Assembly (NCBI GenBank): GCA_965243185.1
Contig: OZ251531.1
Span: 558,001-622,000, forward strand
Length of the DNA stretch: 64,000 nucleotides
Direction: 5' to 3'
Origin: CBDBCU01 sp965243185
GTDB lineage: Bacteria; Chloroflexota; Dehalococcoidia; Lucifugimonadales; UBA3495
Position numbers and translations under genes: made by a program. This document shows, in pieces, positions 39,987-48,676 of this stretch. The first letter of the stretch is position 1. Every line of letters starts with the position of its first letter. Under the pieces are notes generated by a model. That model was not told the DNA's origin, searched no databases, and was given only the letters and a program-made list of their open reading frames with translations.

Positions 39987-42737
39987 TTACCGCTCTATCG
40001 CCAACTCGACCGCCCACAGCTGCCCTTGACCGGGAATATACTGCCCCGTCCTGATTTCGGCGATGGGGTAGTCGGGTAGGGAAATCGTAGCCAGACATTT
40101 GCCGTCAAACCGCCCGCCTTGCCTAGCCAGGGGAAAGTCCCGGTTGGCAAAGCCGTGCGCCCGCCGCTCCGGCGGCAGGTCGGCGGCGTCCACCGGCACG
40201 ATGTGCAGGAAAAACCGGGCGTCCATATCCGCCGCCGCGCAGGATTCCCGCCGGTAAATCAGCTTGTTACCTTGGCGATACAGGTCAAAAAAGCTCCGGG
40301 CGGCGGGTTCAGTGTCGGACACGGCGGCATCAGCCGCCCGCAAATCCGGCGGGTTAGCCTCCGGGTAGAAGACGCCCTCCCATTGGTCGGCTTGCCCGGT
40401 ATGTATTTCGGCGATGGGGTAGTTGGGCAAGGGAACGACCGCGAAACACTGTCCCCCGGGCCAGCCGCCATAGCGGGACAAGAAAAAATCCTGATTGGCA
40501 AACCCGTACTCCCGCCGCTCCGGCGGCAACGCCGCCGGCTCCACCGGGTAAATATGCAGCTGAAACCGGGTCTGGTAATCCCGCCGGGAACAGTCCTCTT
40601 TATAGTAAATCAGACGCTGCTTCCCCCCGTCCCCGGACTCCAGAAAAACCTCGAAGTCGCCGCGGAGGGAGATTTGCCGGGAGTTATCCCGCAGCGCCGC
40701 CACAATGTCCCCCAAGCCCGGGCCGGCAAAGCTGTGCCACTCCTCCCATTCAGCGTATTTTTCCTTCCCGGAATAGCCCTGCCCCACAATGATCTGGGCG
40801 ATGGGGTAGTCGGGCAGACGAATTACTGCTAGACAGCGGCCATCCAAGCCCACCCCCAGATTGTAAAACTCTTGGTAGTCCCCAGCAGCGGGCAAACGCC
40901 CGGGGGGCTGGTTCCGGCCGGCGGGATAAACCCTCACGCCTAACTGCTTAGCCCGCTCCCCCGGCTGGCAGTTCTCCCGGATGAAAGTCAGGGTTTGCTC
41001 CTGGAAATGGACATCGTAGGGCGCGCGGATAATCGGCGGCGTAGTCCGGGCCTGGTCATAAAGCTCCCGGTACGCCGCCACCGCCGCCGGAGTCATCCGC
41101 GCGCCGTCCAGAGCCGCCAGGTTGACGACCGTATTGTTGTAAATGCGCTGGTGGATATAGTCCGAGTTAAAGGCCAAGTCCGGCCGGTGCGGGTAGCTCA
41201 GTCCATACAGCCGTTCAACCAGGGCGAAGTCCGGTTCCCGGCTCGTCGCGTTGAACTCCAGACGCCGCAGCTCCCCGGGCGGCAGAATGGCCTCCGCCGG
41301 CAGTACGCCCCGGGCCCGGGTATGCGCCCACACATTCAAAGTTTCCCCAGGGTAGCGTTCCAGCAGGGCTTTCAGCGCGTCTTGCGCCTCAAAGTTCCAG
41401 AACCCCATCTGATACCGGGTTTTCAGACGCTCCGGGGTGGTGCGATCCACCAGAAAGTTGAAGTAAATATATTGCAGGGGATGCAGCTGGATTATTTGCA
41501 GGACAATCAGCCCCAAACCCGCGCCGGCTAACCCATACAGCGCGACCCGCCAGCGGCGCTGCCGCCCGCGGAAAGCCCCGGCCAGCCAATGTACGCCCCA
41601 TACCGCCAGCAGAGCAAACGGGACATACAAGTAATAGAGATGATGCCAGTCGTCGTAGGTATCGGTGCCCAGGATAATCACGGCCAGCGCCGGCAGGACG
41701 CAACAAGCCAGCAGCAAGGCGCCAAAACGCAGCCGGGTGTTGCCGAAAAACGCCCCGGGCCGGGCCGGGCCGCGCCCCATTACCGCCGCCATTCCAATAA
41801 GCCCCAGCAGCAAAACTAAAGGCGGCGTGGTGATGCTGAACCAGGTGGGCAGGTAATCCGGCGGCAGCTCCGTGGAATAAATCCATTCCCCCCGGAAAAG
41901 CAACGGCTGAATACCCAGATAGTCGGTGGTCAGCCGGAAACTGGTGACAAAGTAATCAACCGGATTGGTCCAAAGCCAGGGCGACAGCGCGTACAAGGTT
42001 GCCGCAGCCAGCAGCGTGAACAGTCCAGCAGTCCCCAAGATGTGCCGCCGCCGCGACCGGTCCACCGCGTAAAACCAGTCCAGTCCCCGCAACGCCCACA
42101 CCCCCGGCAGCAGGATAATCCCCATAATCCGCAGGTCAGTCAAGACCCCGACCGCCACGCCCAGCAGCACAAAAGCCCCAACCGTATCCCGCCGCCAGGC
42201 CCGCTCCAGCAGGTAGAGGGCAATGCTGAACATACTGAGAAAGGGCAAATCCTTGGAGTTAAAGTAGGAATGGGCGTAAATCCGCGGATGCAGCACATAG
42301 AGCAGCAAGGCTAACAATGCCAGCAGCCGGCTGTTGAACAGCCGCCAGGTCAGCAGATAGCAGCAGAAGCCGCCGGCGATAAAGAACAAGTGCGTCAGGA
42401 ATAACCGGAGCCGATGTATGTCATAGTAATCCTTTAACCCCAAGGCCCGCTCCGCCAGCAGCAGGGGCAGCTCAAAGGAAATGCCATAGACCTGATGAAT
42501 GTGTGCCTTTACTTTGTAAAGGTCGCCGTGGCCCAGGATGTAGTCCAATCGGGTAGCAGCAATTCCCCGCTGCCCGCGCTCATCCCCGTCAAGGCCATAG
42601 TCTCCGGCCAAGGCCACGCCGACCAGCAGAAACAGCGCGCAGACAACCAGCGCGCCGTGGGCCGTCAGGAAATTGGCCGCCCGCCGCAAACCGGAATGGC
42701 GCCGGGATGGGGACATCAGGGGAATGCGTTCCAGCAT
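39987..42737 (-). CDS. GT39-type (PMT_2) membrane glycosyltransferase with three C-terminal modules, array copy 1
   Basis: 916 residues. N-terminal about 480: GT-C membrane domain, with the acidic loop after TM1 (DYGLDGDERGQRG), HRLRLFLTHLFFIAGGFC, LLALLLYVLHPRIYAHSYFNSKDLP and about ten membrane segments. Members transfer sugars from polyprenyl-phosphate sugars outside the membrane. The C-terminus has three copies of one module (about 583-708, 709-825, 826-916), each with a Cys in RENC/KEDC/RESC, a second Cys about 47 residues on (GRC/GQC/GKC), and an end like LPDYPIAEIRTGQ. I do not know this module. TGCTATAAT (42745-42753) lies 7 nt before the ATG. Acceptor unknown. Confidence 0.85.
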   Translation of the reverse strand: MLERIPLMSPSRRHSGLRRAANFLTAHGALVVCALFLLVGVALAGDYGLDGDERGQRGIAATRLDYILGHGDLYKVKAHIHQVYGISFELPLLLAERALGLKDYYDIHRLRLFLTHLFFIAGGFCCYLLTWRLFNSRLLALLALLLYVLHPRIYAHSYFNSKDLPFLSMFSIALYLLERAWRRDTVGAFVLLGVAVGVLTDLRIMGIILLPGVWALRGLDWFYAVDRSRRRHILGTAGLFTLLAAATLYALSPWLWTNPVDYFVTSFRLTTDYLGIQPLLFRGEWIYSTELPPDYLPTWFSITTPPLVLLLGLIGMAAVMGRGPARPGAFFGNTRLRFGALLLACCVLPALAVIILGTDTYDDWHHLYYLYVPFALLAVWGVHWLAGAFRGRQRRWRVALYGLAGAGLGLIVLQIIQLHPLQYIYFNFLVDRTTPERLKTRYQMGFWNFEAQDALKALLERYPGETLNVWAHTRARGVLPAEAILPPGELRRLEFNATSREPDFALVERLYGLSYPHRPDLAFNSDYIHQRIYNNTVVNLAALDGARMTPAAVAAYRELYDQARTTPPIIRAPYDVHFQEQTLTFIRENCQPGERAKQLGVRVYPAGRNQPPGRLPAAGDYQEFYNLGVGLDGRCLAVIRLPDYPIAQIIVGQGYSGKEKYAEWEEWHSFAGPGLGDIVAALRDNSRQISLRGDFEVFLESGDGGKQRLIYYKEDCSRRDYQTRFQLHIYPVEPAALPPERREYGFANQDFFLSRYGGWPGGQCFAVVPLPNYPIAEIHTGQADQWEGVFYPEANPPDLRAADAAVSDTEPAARSFFDLYRQGNKLIYRRESCAAADMDARFFLHIVPVDAADLPPERRAHGFANRDFPLARQGGRFDGKCLATISLPDYPIAEIRTGQYIPGQGQLWAVELAIER

Positions 42738-42787
42738 AGGCCGGATTATAGCATATAGCCGCCGCCATTAGCCGGAAAGGGGCGGCC

Positions 42788-45553
42788 TTACCGATCTATC
42801 GCCAACTCGACCGCCCACAGCTGCCCTTGCCCGGGAATATACTGCCCGGTCCGTATCTGAGCAATGGGGTAGTCGGGCAAGGAAACTGTAGCCAGGCATT
42901 TCCCGTCAAACCGCCCGCCCTGCCGGGCCAAGGGAAAATCCCGGTTGGCAAAGCCATGCTCCCGCCGTTCCGGCAGCAGGTCGGCGGCGTCCACCGGGAC
43001 GATGTGCAGGAAAAACCGGGCGACCGCGTCTCCCTCCGTGCAGGATTCCCTCCGGTAAATCAGTTCCTTGCCCCGGAGATACAGGTCAAAAAAGCTCCGG
43101 GCATCCGGTTCGACACCGAACAAACCGGCATCAGCCGCCCGTAAATCCGGCGGGTCGGCGGCCGGGTAGAGGATGCCCTCCCAAAGGTCGGCTTGCCCGG
43201 TATGTATTTCCGCGATGGGATAGTCCGGCAAGGGAACGATGGCGAAACACTCTCCCCCGGGCCAGCCGCCGTAGTGGGACAAGAGAAAATCCTGATTGGC
43301 AAAGCCGTGCGCCCGCCGCTTCGGCGGCAGCGCCGCCGGCTCCACCGGGTAAATATGCAGCTGAAACCGGGTCTGGTAGTCCTGCCGGGAACAGTCCCCT
43401 TTATAGTAAATCAGACGCTGCTTCCCCCCGTCCCCGGACTCCAGAAAAACCTCAAAATCGCTGCGAAGGGCGGTTTGTTGAGAGTTATCCCGCAGCGCCA
43501 CCACAATCTCCCCCAAGTCCGGGCCGGCAAAGCTGTGCCACTCCTCCCAAAGGGCGTATTTTTCCTTGCCGGAATAGCCCTGCCCCACGATGATCTGGGC
43601 GATGGGATAGTCCGGCAGACGAATTACGGCCAGACAGCGGCCATCCAGGCCCACCCCCAGATTGTAAAACTCCGCGTAATCGCCGGCAGCCGGCAAGTGC
43701 CCGGTGGGCTGGTTCCGGCCGGCGGGATAAACCTTTACGCCCAAGCGGCCTTTCCGGTCGCCCGGCTGACAGTTCTCCCGAATGAAAGTCAGGGTTTGGT
43801 TCTGGAAATGGATGTCATAAGGCGCGCGGATAATCGGCGGCCTGGTCCTGGCCTGGTCGTAAAGCTCCCGGTACGCCGCCAGCGCTGCTGGGGTCATCCG
43901 CGCGCCATCCAGGGCCGCCAGGTTGACGATAGCATTGTTATAAATGCGCTGGTGGATATAGTCCGAGTTAAAGGCCAAGTCCGGCCGGTGGGGGTAACTC
44001 AGTCCATACAGCCGTTCAACCAGGGCAAAGTCCGGATCCCGGGTCGTCGCGTTGAACTCCAAACGCCGCAGCTCCCCGGCCGGCAGAATGGCCTCCGCCG
44101 GCAGTACGCCCCGGGCCCGGGTATGCGCCCACACATTCAAGGTTTCCCCGGGGTAGCGTTCCAGCAGAGCTTTCAGCGCATCTTGCGCCTCCAAGTTCCA
44201 AAGCCCCATCTGATACCGGGTTTTCAGATACTCCGGGGTACTTCGATCCACCAGAAAGTTGAAGTAAATATATTGCAGGGGATGCAGCTGCACTATTTGC
44301 AGGGCAATCAACCCCAAGCCGGCGCCGGCTAACCCGTACAGCGCGACCCGCCCGCGCCGCCGACCGCGAAAAGCCCCGGCCAGCCAATGCACACCCCACG
44401 CCGCCAGTAGCGCGAACGGAACATACAGGTAATAGAGATGCCGCCAGTCGTTGTAGGCATCGGCCCCCAGGATAATCACCGCCAGCGCCGTCAGGACAAA
44501 ACAAGCCAGCAGCAGGGCGCCAAAACGCAGCCGGGTGTTGCCGAAAAACGCCCCGGGACGCGCCACGCCGCGCCCCACTACTGCCGCCATTCCGCTAAAC
44601 CCCAGCAGCAAAACTAAAGGCGGCGTAGTGATGCTGAACCAGGTAGGCAGATAATCCGGCGGCAAGTCCGTGGAATAAATCAATTCCCCCCGGAAAAGCA
44701 GCGGCTGAATACCCAGATAGTCGGTGGTCAGCCGGAAACTGGTGATAAAGTAGTCGCCAGGATTGATCCAAAGCCAAGGCGACAGCGCATACAGGGTCGC
44801 TGCAGCCAGTAGCGTGAACAGCCCGGCAGTCACCAGAATGCGCCGGCGTTCCGACCGGCCCACCGCGTAAATCCAGTCCAGTCCCCGCAGCGCCCACACC
44901 CCCGGCAGCAGCATAATTCCCATAATCCGCAGGTCAGTCAGTATCCCTACCGCCACGCCCAGCAGCGCAAAGGCCCCCACCGTATCCCGCCGCAAAGCCC
45001 GCTCCAGCAGGTAAAGGGCAATGCTGAACATACTGAGAAAAGGCAAATCCTTGGAATTAAAGTAGGAATGAGCGTAAATCCGCGGATGCAGCACATAGAG
45101 CAGCAGAGCCAGTAATGCCAGCAGCCGGTTGTTGAACAGCCGCCAAGTCAGCAGATAGCAGCAGAAGCCGCCGGCGATAAAGAACAAGTGGGTCAGGAAT
45201 AATCGGAGCCGATGTATGTCATAGTAATCCTCCAACCCCAAGGCCCGCTCCGCCAGCAGCAGGGGCAGCTGAAAGGAAATGCCATAGACCTCATGGGGAA
45301 TGTAGGGCTTTAATACCGGTATTTTGTCAAAAGTAAGGTCGCCGTGGCCCAGGATGTAGTCCCAATGGGTAGCAGCAAGTCCCCGTTGCCCGGTCTCATC
45401 CCGGTCAAGGCCGTAGTCTCCGGCCAGGGCCACGCCGACCAGCAGAAACAAGGCGCAGACAACCAGCGCGCCGTGGGCCGTCAGGAAATTGGCCGCCCGC
45501 CGCAAACCGGAATGGCGCCGGGATGGGGACATCAGGGGAATGCGTTCCAGCAT
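42788..45553 (-). CDS. GT39-type membrane glycosyltransferase with three C-terminal modules, array copy 2
   Basis: 921 residues, very similar to copy 1 throughout, including the start MLERIPLMSPSRRHSGLRRA. The acidic loop reads DYGLDRDETGQRG. An insertion near residue 78 (FDKIPVLKPYIPHEVYG) is longer than in copy 1. The C-terminal part has DAGLFGVEPDAR as in copy 3 and LRGKELIYRRESC as in copy 4, so this copy is a patchwork. All six module cysteines are kept. TGCTATAAT at 45561-45569 is 7 nt from the ATG, and a palindromic element (45577-45675) lies directly upstream. Confidence 0.85.
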   Translation of the reverse strand: MLERIPLMSPSRRHSGLRRAANFLTAHGALVVCALFLLVGVALAGDYGLDRDETGQRGLAATHWDYILGHGDLTFDKIPVLKPYIPHEVYGISFQLPLLLAERALGLEDYYDIHRLRLFLTHLFFIAGGFCCYLLTWRLFNNRLLALLALLLYVLHPRIYAHSYFNSKDLPFLSMFSIALYLLERALRRDTVGAFALLGVAVGILTDLRIMGIMLLPGVWALRGLDWIYAVGRSERRRILVTAGLFTLLAAATLYALSPWLWINPGDYFITSFRLTTDYLGIQPLLFRGELIYSTDLPPDYLPTWFSITTPPLVLLLGFSGMAAVVGRGVARPGAFFGNTRLRFGALLLACFVLTALAVIILGADAYNDWRHLYYLYVPFALLAAWGVHWLAGAFRGRRRGRVALYGLAGAGLGLIALQIVQLHPLQYIYFNFLVDRSTPEYLKTRYQMGLWNLEAQDALKALLERYPGETLNVWAHTRARGVLPAEAILPAGELRRLEFNATTRDPDFALVERLYGLSYPHRPDLAFNSDYIHQRIYNNAIVNLAALDGARMTPAALAAYRELYDQARTRPPIIRAPYDIHFQNQTLTFIRENCQPGDRKGRLGVKVYPAGRNQPTGHLPAAGDYAEFYNLGVGLDGRCLAVIRLPDYPIAQIIVGQGYSGKEKYALWEEWHSFAGPDLGEIVVALRDNSQQTALRSDFEVFLESGDGGKQRLIYYKGDCSRQDYQTRFQLHIYPVEPAALPPKRRAHGFANQDFLLSHYGGWPGGECFAIVPLPDYPIAEIHTGQADLWEGILYPAADPPDLRAADAGLFGVEPDARSFFDLYLRGKELIYRRESCTEGDAVARFFLHIVPVDAADLLPERREHGFANRDFPLARQGGRFDGKCLATVSLPDYPIAQIRTGQYIPGQGQLWAVELAIDR

Positions 45554-45576
45554 AGGCCGGATTATAGCATATAGCC

Positions 45577-45675
45577 GGTTCCGTTCGATGGTGGCGTACT
45601 GCGACTTTACTGCCTATTGAGCTGTACGAATTTTCCGTACAGTTGAAAATGCGGTACGCCCCATCGCACGGAACC
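45577..45675. repeat. Palindromic intergenic element, copy 1
   Basis: 99 bp with inverted ends: GGTTCCGTTCGATGGTGGCG at the left against CGCCCCATCGCACGGAACC at the right. The centre holds a perfect hairpin CTGTACG-AATTTTC-CGTACAG. Near-identical copies lie at 48519-48617 and, more diverged, at 54079-54175. Confidence 0.85.
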
Positions 45676-45720
45676 GAACTAACCGGGTGGCCCGCCGCCA
45701 TTAGCCGGAAAGGGGCGGCC

Positions 45721-48495
45721 TTACCGCCCCACTGCCAACTCGACCGCCCACAGTTGCCCTTGCCCGGGAATATACTGGCCGGTCCGTATCTCGGCAATGG
45801 GGTACTCGGGCAAAGAAACTGTGGCCAGGCATTTGCCGTCAAACCGCCCGCCCTGCCGGGCCAAGGGAAAGTCCCGGTTGGCAAAGCCGTGGGGCCTCCG
45901 CTCCGGCGGCAGGTCGGCGGCATCCACCGGGATGATGTGCAGGAAAAACCGGGCGGTCGCATCGGCCGCCACGCAGGATTCCCGCCGGTAAATCAGCTTG
46001 TTACCTTGGCGATACAGGTCAAAAAAGCTCCGGGCGTCCGGTTCGACGCCGGACAAACCGGCATCAGCCGCCCGCAAATCCGGCGGGTCAGCTTCCGGGT
46101 AGAGGACGCCTTCCCAAAGGTCGGCTTGCCCGGTATGTATTTCGGCGATGGGGTAGTCCGGCAAAGGAACGACGGCGAAACACTCTCCCCCGGGCCAGCC
46201 GCCGTAGTGGGACAAGAGAAAATCCCGATTGGCAAAGCCGTACTCCCGCCGCTCCGGCAGCAGCGCCGCCGGCTCCACCGGGTAAATATGCAGCTGAAAC
46301 CGGGTCTGGTAATCCTGCCGGGAACAGTCCCCTTTATAGTAAATCAGCCGTTGGTCGCCATTGTCCCCGGACTCCAGAAAAATCTCAAAATCGCCGCGGC
46401 GGGCGGTTTGTTGAGAGTTATCCCGCAGCGCCGCCACAATCTCCCCCAAGTCCGGGCCGGCAAAGCTGTGCCACTCCTCCCATTCAGCGTATTTTTCCTT
46501 GCCGGAATAGCCTTGCCCCACGATGACCTGGGCGATGGGATAGTCCGGTAGCCGAATTACGGCCAGGCAGCGGCCATCCAGTCCCACCCCCAGATTGTAA
46601 AACTCTTGGTAGTCCCCAGCAGCGGGCCGCCAAGCATTCGGCAATCCTCCGGAGGGCTGGTTCCGGCCGGCGGGATAAACCTTTACGCCCAAGCGGCCTT
46701 TCCGGTCGCCCGGCTGGCAGTTCTCCCGGATGAAAGTCAGGGTTTGCTCCTGGAAATGGACATCGTAGGGCGCGCGGATGATGGGCGGCGTAGTCTGGGC
46801 TCGGTCATAAAGCTCCCGGTACGCCGCCAGCGCTGCCGGAGTCATCCGCGCGCCATCCAAGGCCGCCAGGTTGACGACCGTATTGTTATAAATGCGCTGG
46901 TGGCTATAGTCCGAGTTGAAAGCCAGATCCGGCCGGTGCGGGTAACTCAGTCCATACAGCCGTTCAACCAGGGCAAAGTCCGGATCCCGGGTCGTCGCGT
47001 TGAACTCCAGACGCCGCAGCTCCCCGGGCGGCAGAATGGCCTCCGCCGGCAGCACACCCCGGGCCCGGGTATGCGCCCACACATTCAAGGTTTCCCCGGG
47101 ATAGCGTTCCAGCAGAACTTTCAGCGCGTCTTGCGCCTCCAAGTTCCAAAGCCCCATCTGATACCGGGCTTTCAGATGCTCCGGGGTGGTGCGATCCACC
47201 AGAAAGTTGAAGTAAATATATTGCAGGGGATGCAGCTGCACTATTTGCAGGGCAATCAGCCCCAAGCCCGCGCCGGCCAACCCATACAGCGCGACCCGCC
47301 AGCGCCGCCGCCCGCGGAAAGCCCCGGCCAGCCAATGGGCCCCAAAAGCCGCCAGCAGCGCGAAAGGGACATACAGGTAATAGAGATGTCGCCAGTCGTT
47401 ATAGGTATTTGCGCCGAGGATAATCACCACCAACGCCGGCAGGACGAAACAAGCCAGCAGCAGGGCGCCAAAACGCAGCCGGGTGTTGCTGAAAAACGCC
47501 CCGGGATGGGCCACACCGCGCCCCGCTACCACGCCGCTTCCGACCACTCCCAGCAGCAAAACCAGCGGCGGCGTGGTGATGCTGAACCAAGTGGGCAGGT
47601 AATCCGGCGGCAGCTCCGTGGAATAAATCCATTCCCCCCGGAAAAGCGTCGTCATAATATCCAGATAGTCGGTGGTCAGCCGGAAACTGGTGACAAAGTA
47701 ATCAACCGGATTGGTCCAAAGCCAAGGCGACAGCGCGTACAGGGTCGCCGCAAAAATCAGCGTGAACAGCCCGGCCATCCCCAGAATGCGCCGGCGTTCC
47801 GACCGGCCCACCGCGTAAATCCAGTCCAGTCCCCGCAGCGCCCACACCCCCGGCAGCAGCATAATCCCCATAACCCGCAGGTCGGTCAATACCCCTACGG
47901 CTACGCCCAGCAAAGCAAAAGCGCCGACCGTATCCCGCCGCAAAGCCCGCTCCAGCAAGTAGAGGGCAATGCTGAACATACTCAGAAAGGGCAAATCCTT
48001 GGAATTAAAATAGGAATGGGCGTAAATCCGCGGATGCAGCACATAGAGAAGCAAGGCTAACAATGCCAGCAGCCGGTTGTTGAACAGCCGCCAAGTCAGC
48101 AGATAGCAGCAGAAGCCGCCGGCGATAAAGAACAAGTGCGTCAGAACTAAACGGAGCCGGTGGACATCATAGTAATCCTCCAACCCCGAAGCCCGCTCCG
48201 CCAGCAACAGGGGCAACTGAAAGGAAATGCCATATGCTAGATGCCATGGCTTCAGCGCCTGTATTTTGTCAAAAGTAAGGTCGCCGTGGCCCAGGATATA
48301 GTCCCATTGGACAACAGTAATTCCCCGCTGCCAGTGCTCATCCGCGCTGATGCCGTAGTCTCCGGCCAGGGCCACGCCGACCAGCAGAAACAGCGCGCAT
48401 ACAACCAGCGCGCTGTGGGCCGTCAGGAAATTGGCCGCCCACTGCAAACCGGAAAGGAGTCGGGATGGGGGCATCCGGGAAATGCGTTCCAGCAT
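45721..48495 (-). CDS. GT39-type membrane glycosyltransferase with three C-terminal modules, array copy 3
   Basis: 924 residues with the same layout. The start differs (MLERISRMPPSRLLSGLQWA) and the acidic loop is DYGISADEHWQRG, as in copy 4 but unlike copies 1 and 2. Module 1 has the insertion GLPNAWRPAAGDYQEF shared with copy 4. Module 3 begins RQGNKLIYRRESC as in copy 1. All module cysteines are present. TGCTATAAT at 48503-48511 ends 7 nt before the ATG; the palindromic element copy 2 lies upstream. Confidence 0.85.
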   Translation of the reverse strand: MLERISRMPPSRLLSGLQWAANFLTAHSALVVCALFLLVGVALAGDYGISADEHWQRGITVVQWDYILGHGDLTFDKIQALKPWHLAYGISFQLPLLLAERASGLEDYYDVHRLRLVLTHLFFIAGGFCCYLLTWRLFNNRLLALLALLLYVLHPRIYAHSYFNSKDLPFLSMFSIALYLLERALRRDTVGAFALLGVAVGVLTDLRVMGIMLLPGVWALRGLDWIYAVGRSERRRILGMAGLFTLIFAATLYALSPWLWTNPVDYFVTSFRLTTDYLDIMTTLFRGEWIYSTELPPDYLPTWFSITTPPLVLLLGVVGSGVVAGRGVAHPGAFFSNTRLRFGALLLACFVLPALVVIILGANTYNDWRHLYYLYVPFALLAAFGAHWLAGAFRGRRRWRVALYGLAGAGLGLIALQIVQLHPLQYIYFNFLVDRTTPEHLKARYQMGLWNLEAQDALKVLLERYPGETLNVWAHTRARGVLPAEAILPPGELRRLEFNATTRDPDFALVERLYGLSYPHRPDLAFNSDYSHQRIYNNTVVNLAALDGARMTPAALAAYRELYDRAQTTPPIIRAPYDVHFQEQTLTFIRENCQPGDRKGRLGVKVYPAGRNQPSGGLPNAWRPAAGDYQEFYNLGVGLDGRCLAVIRLPDYPIAQVIVGQGYSGKEKYAEWEEWHSFAGPDLGEIVAALRDNSQQTARRGDFEIFLESGDNGDQRLIYYKGDCSRQDYQTRFQLHIYPVEPAALLPERREYGFANRDFLLSHYGGWPGGECFAVVPLPDYPIAEIHTGQADLWEGVLYPEADPPDLRAADAGLSGVEPDARSFFDLYRQGNKLIYRRESCVAADATARFFLHIIPVDAADLPPERRPHGFANRDFPLARQGGRFDGKCLATVSLPEYPIAEIRTGQYIPGQGQLWAVELAVGR

Positions 48496-48518
48496 AGGCC
48501 GGATTATAGCATATAGCC

Positions 48519-48617
48519 GGTTCCGTTCGATGGTGGCGCCCTGCGACTTTACTGCCTATTGAACTGTACGAATTTTCCGTACAGGTCAAAATGCCGTACG
48601 CCCCATCGCACGGAACC
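48519..48617. repeat. Palindromic intergenic element, copy 2
   Basis: 99 bp, differing from the copy at 45577 by only a few bases. Same inverted ends and same central hairpin CTGTACG-AATTTTC-CGTACAG. Lies directly upstream of glycosyltransferase copy 3. Confidence 0.85.
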
Positions 48618-48676
48618 CGAACTAACCATGTCGTCCCGCCCGCCGGCAAGCCGCCATTAGCGGGAAAGGGGCGGAC

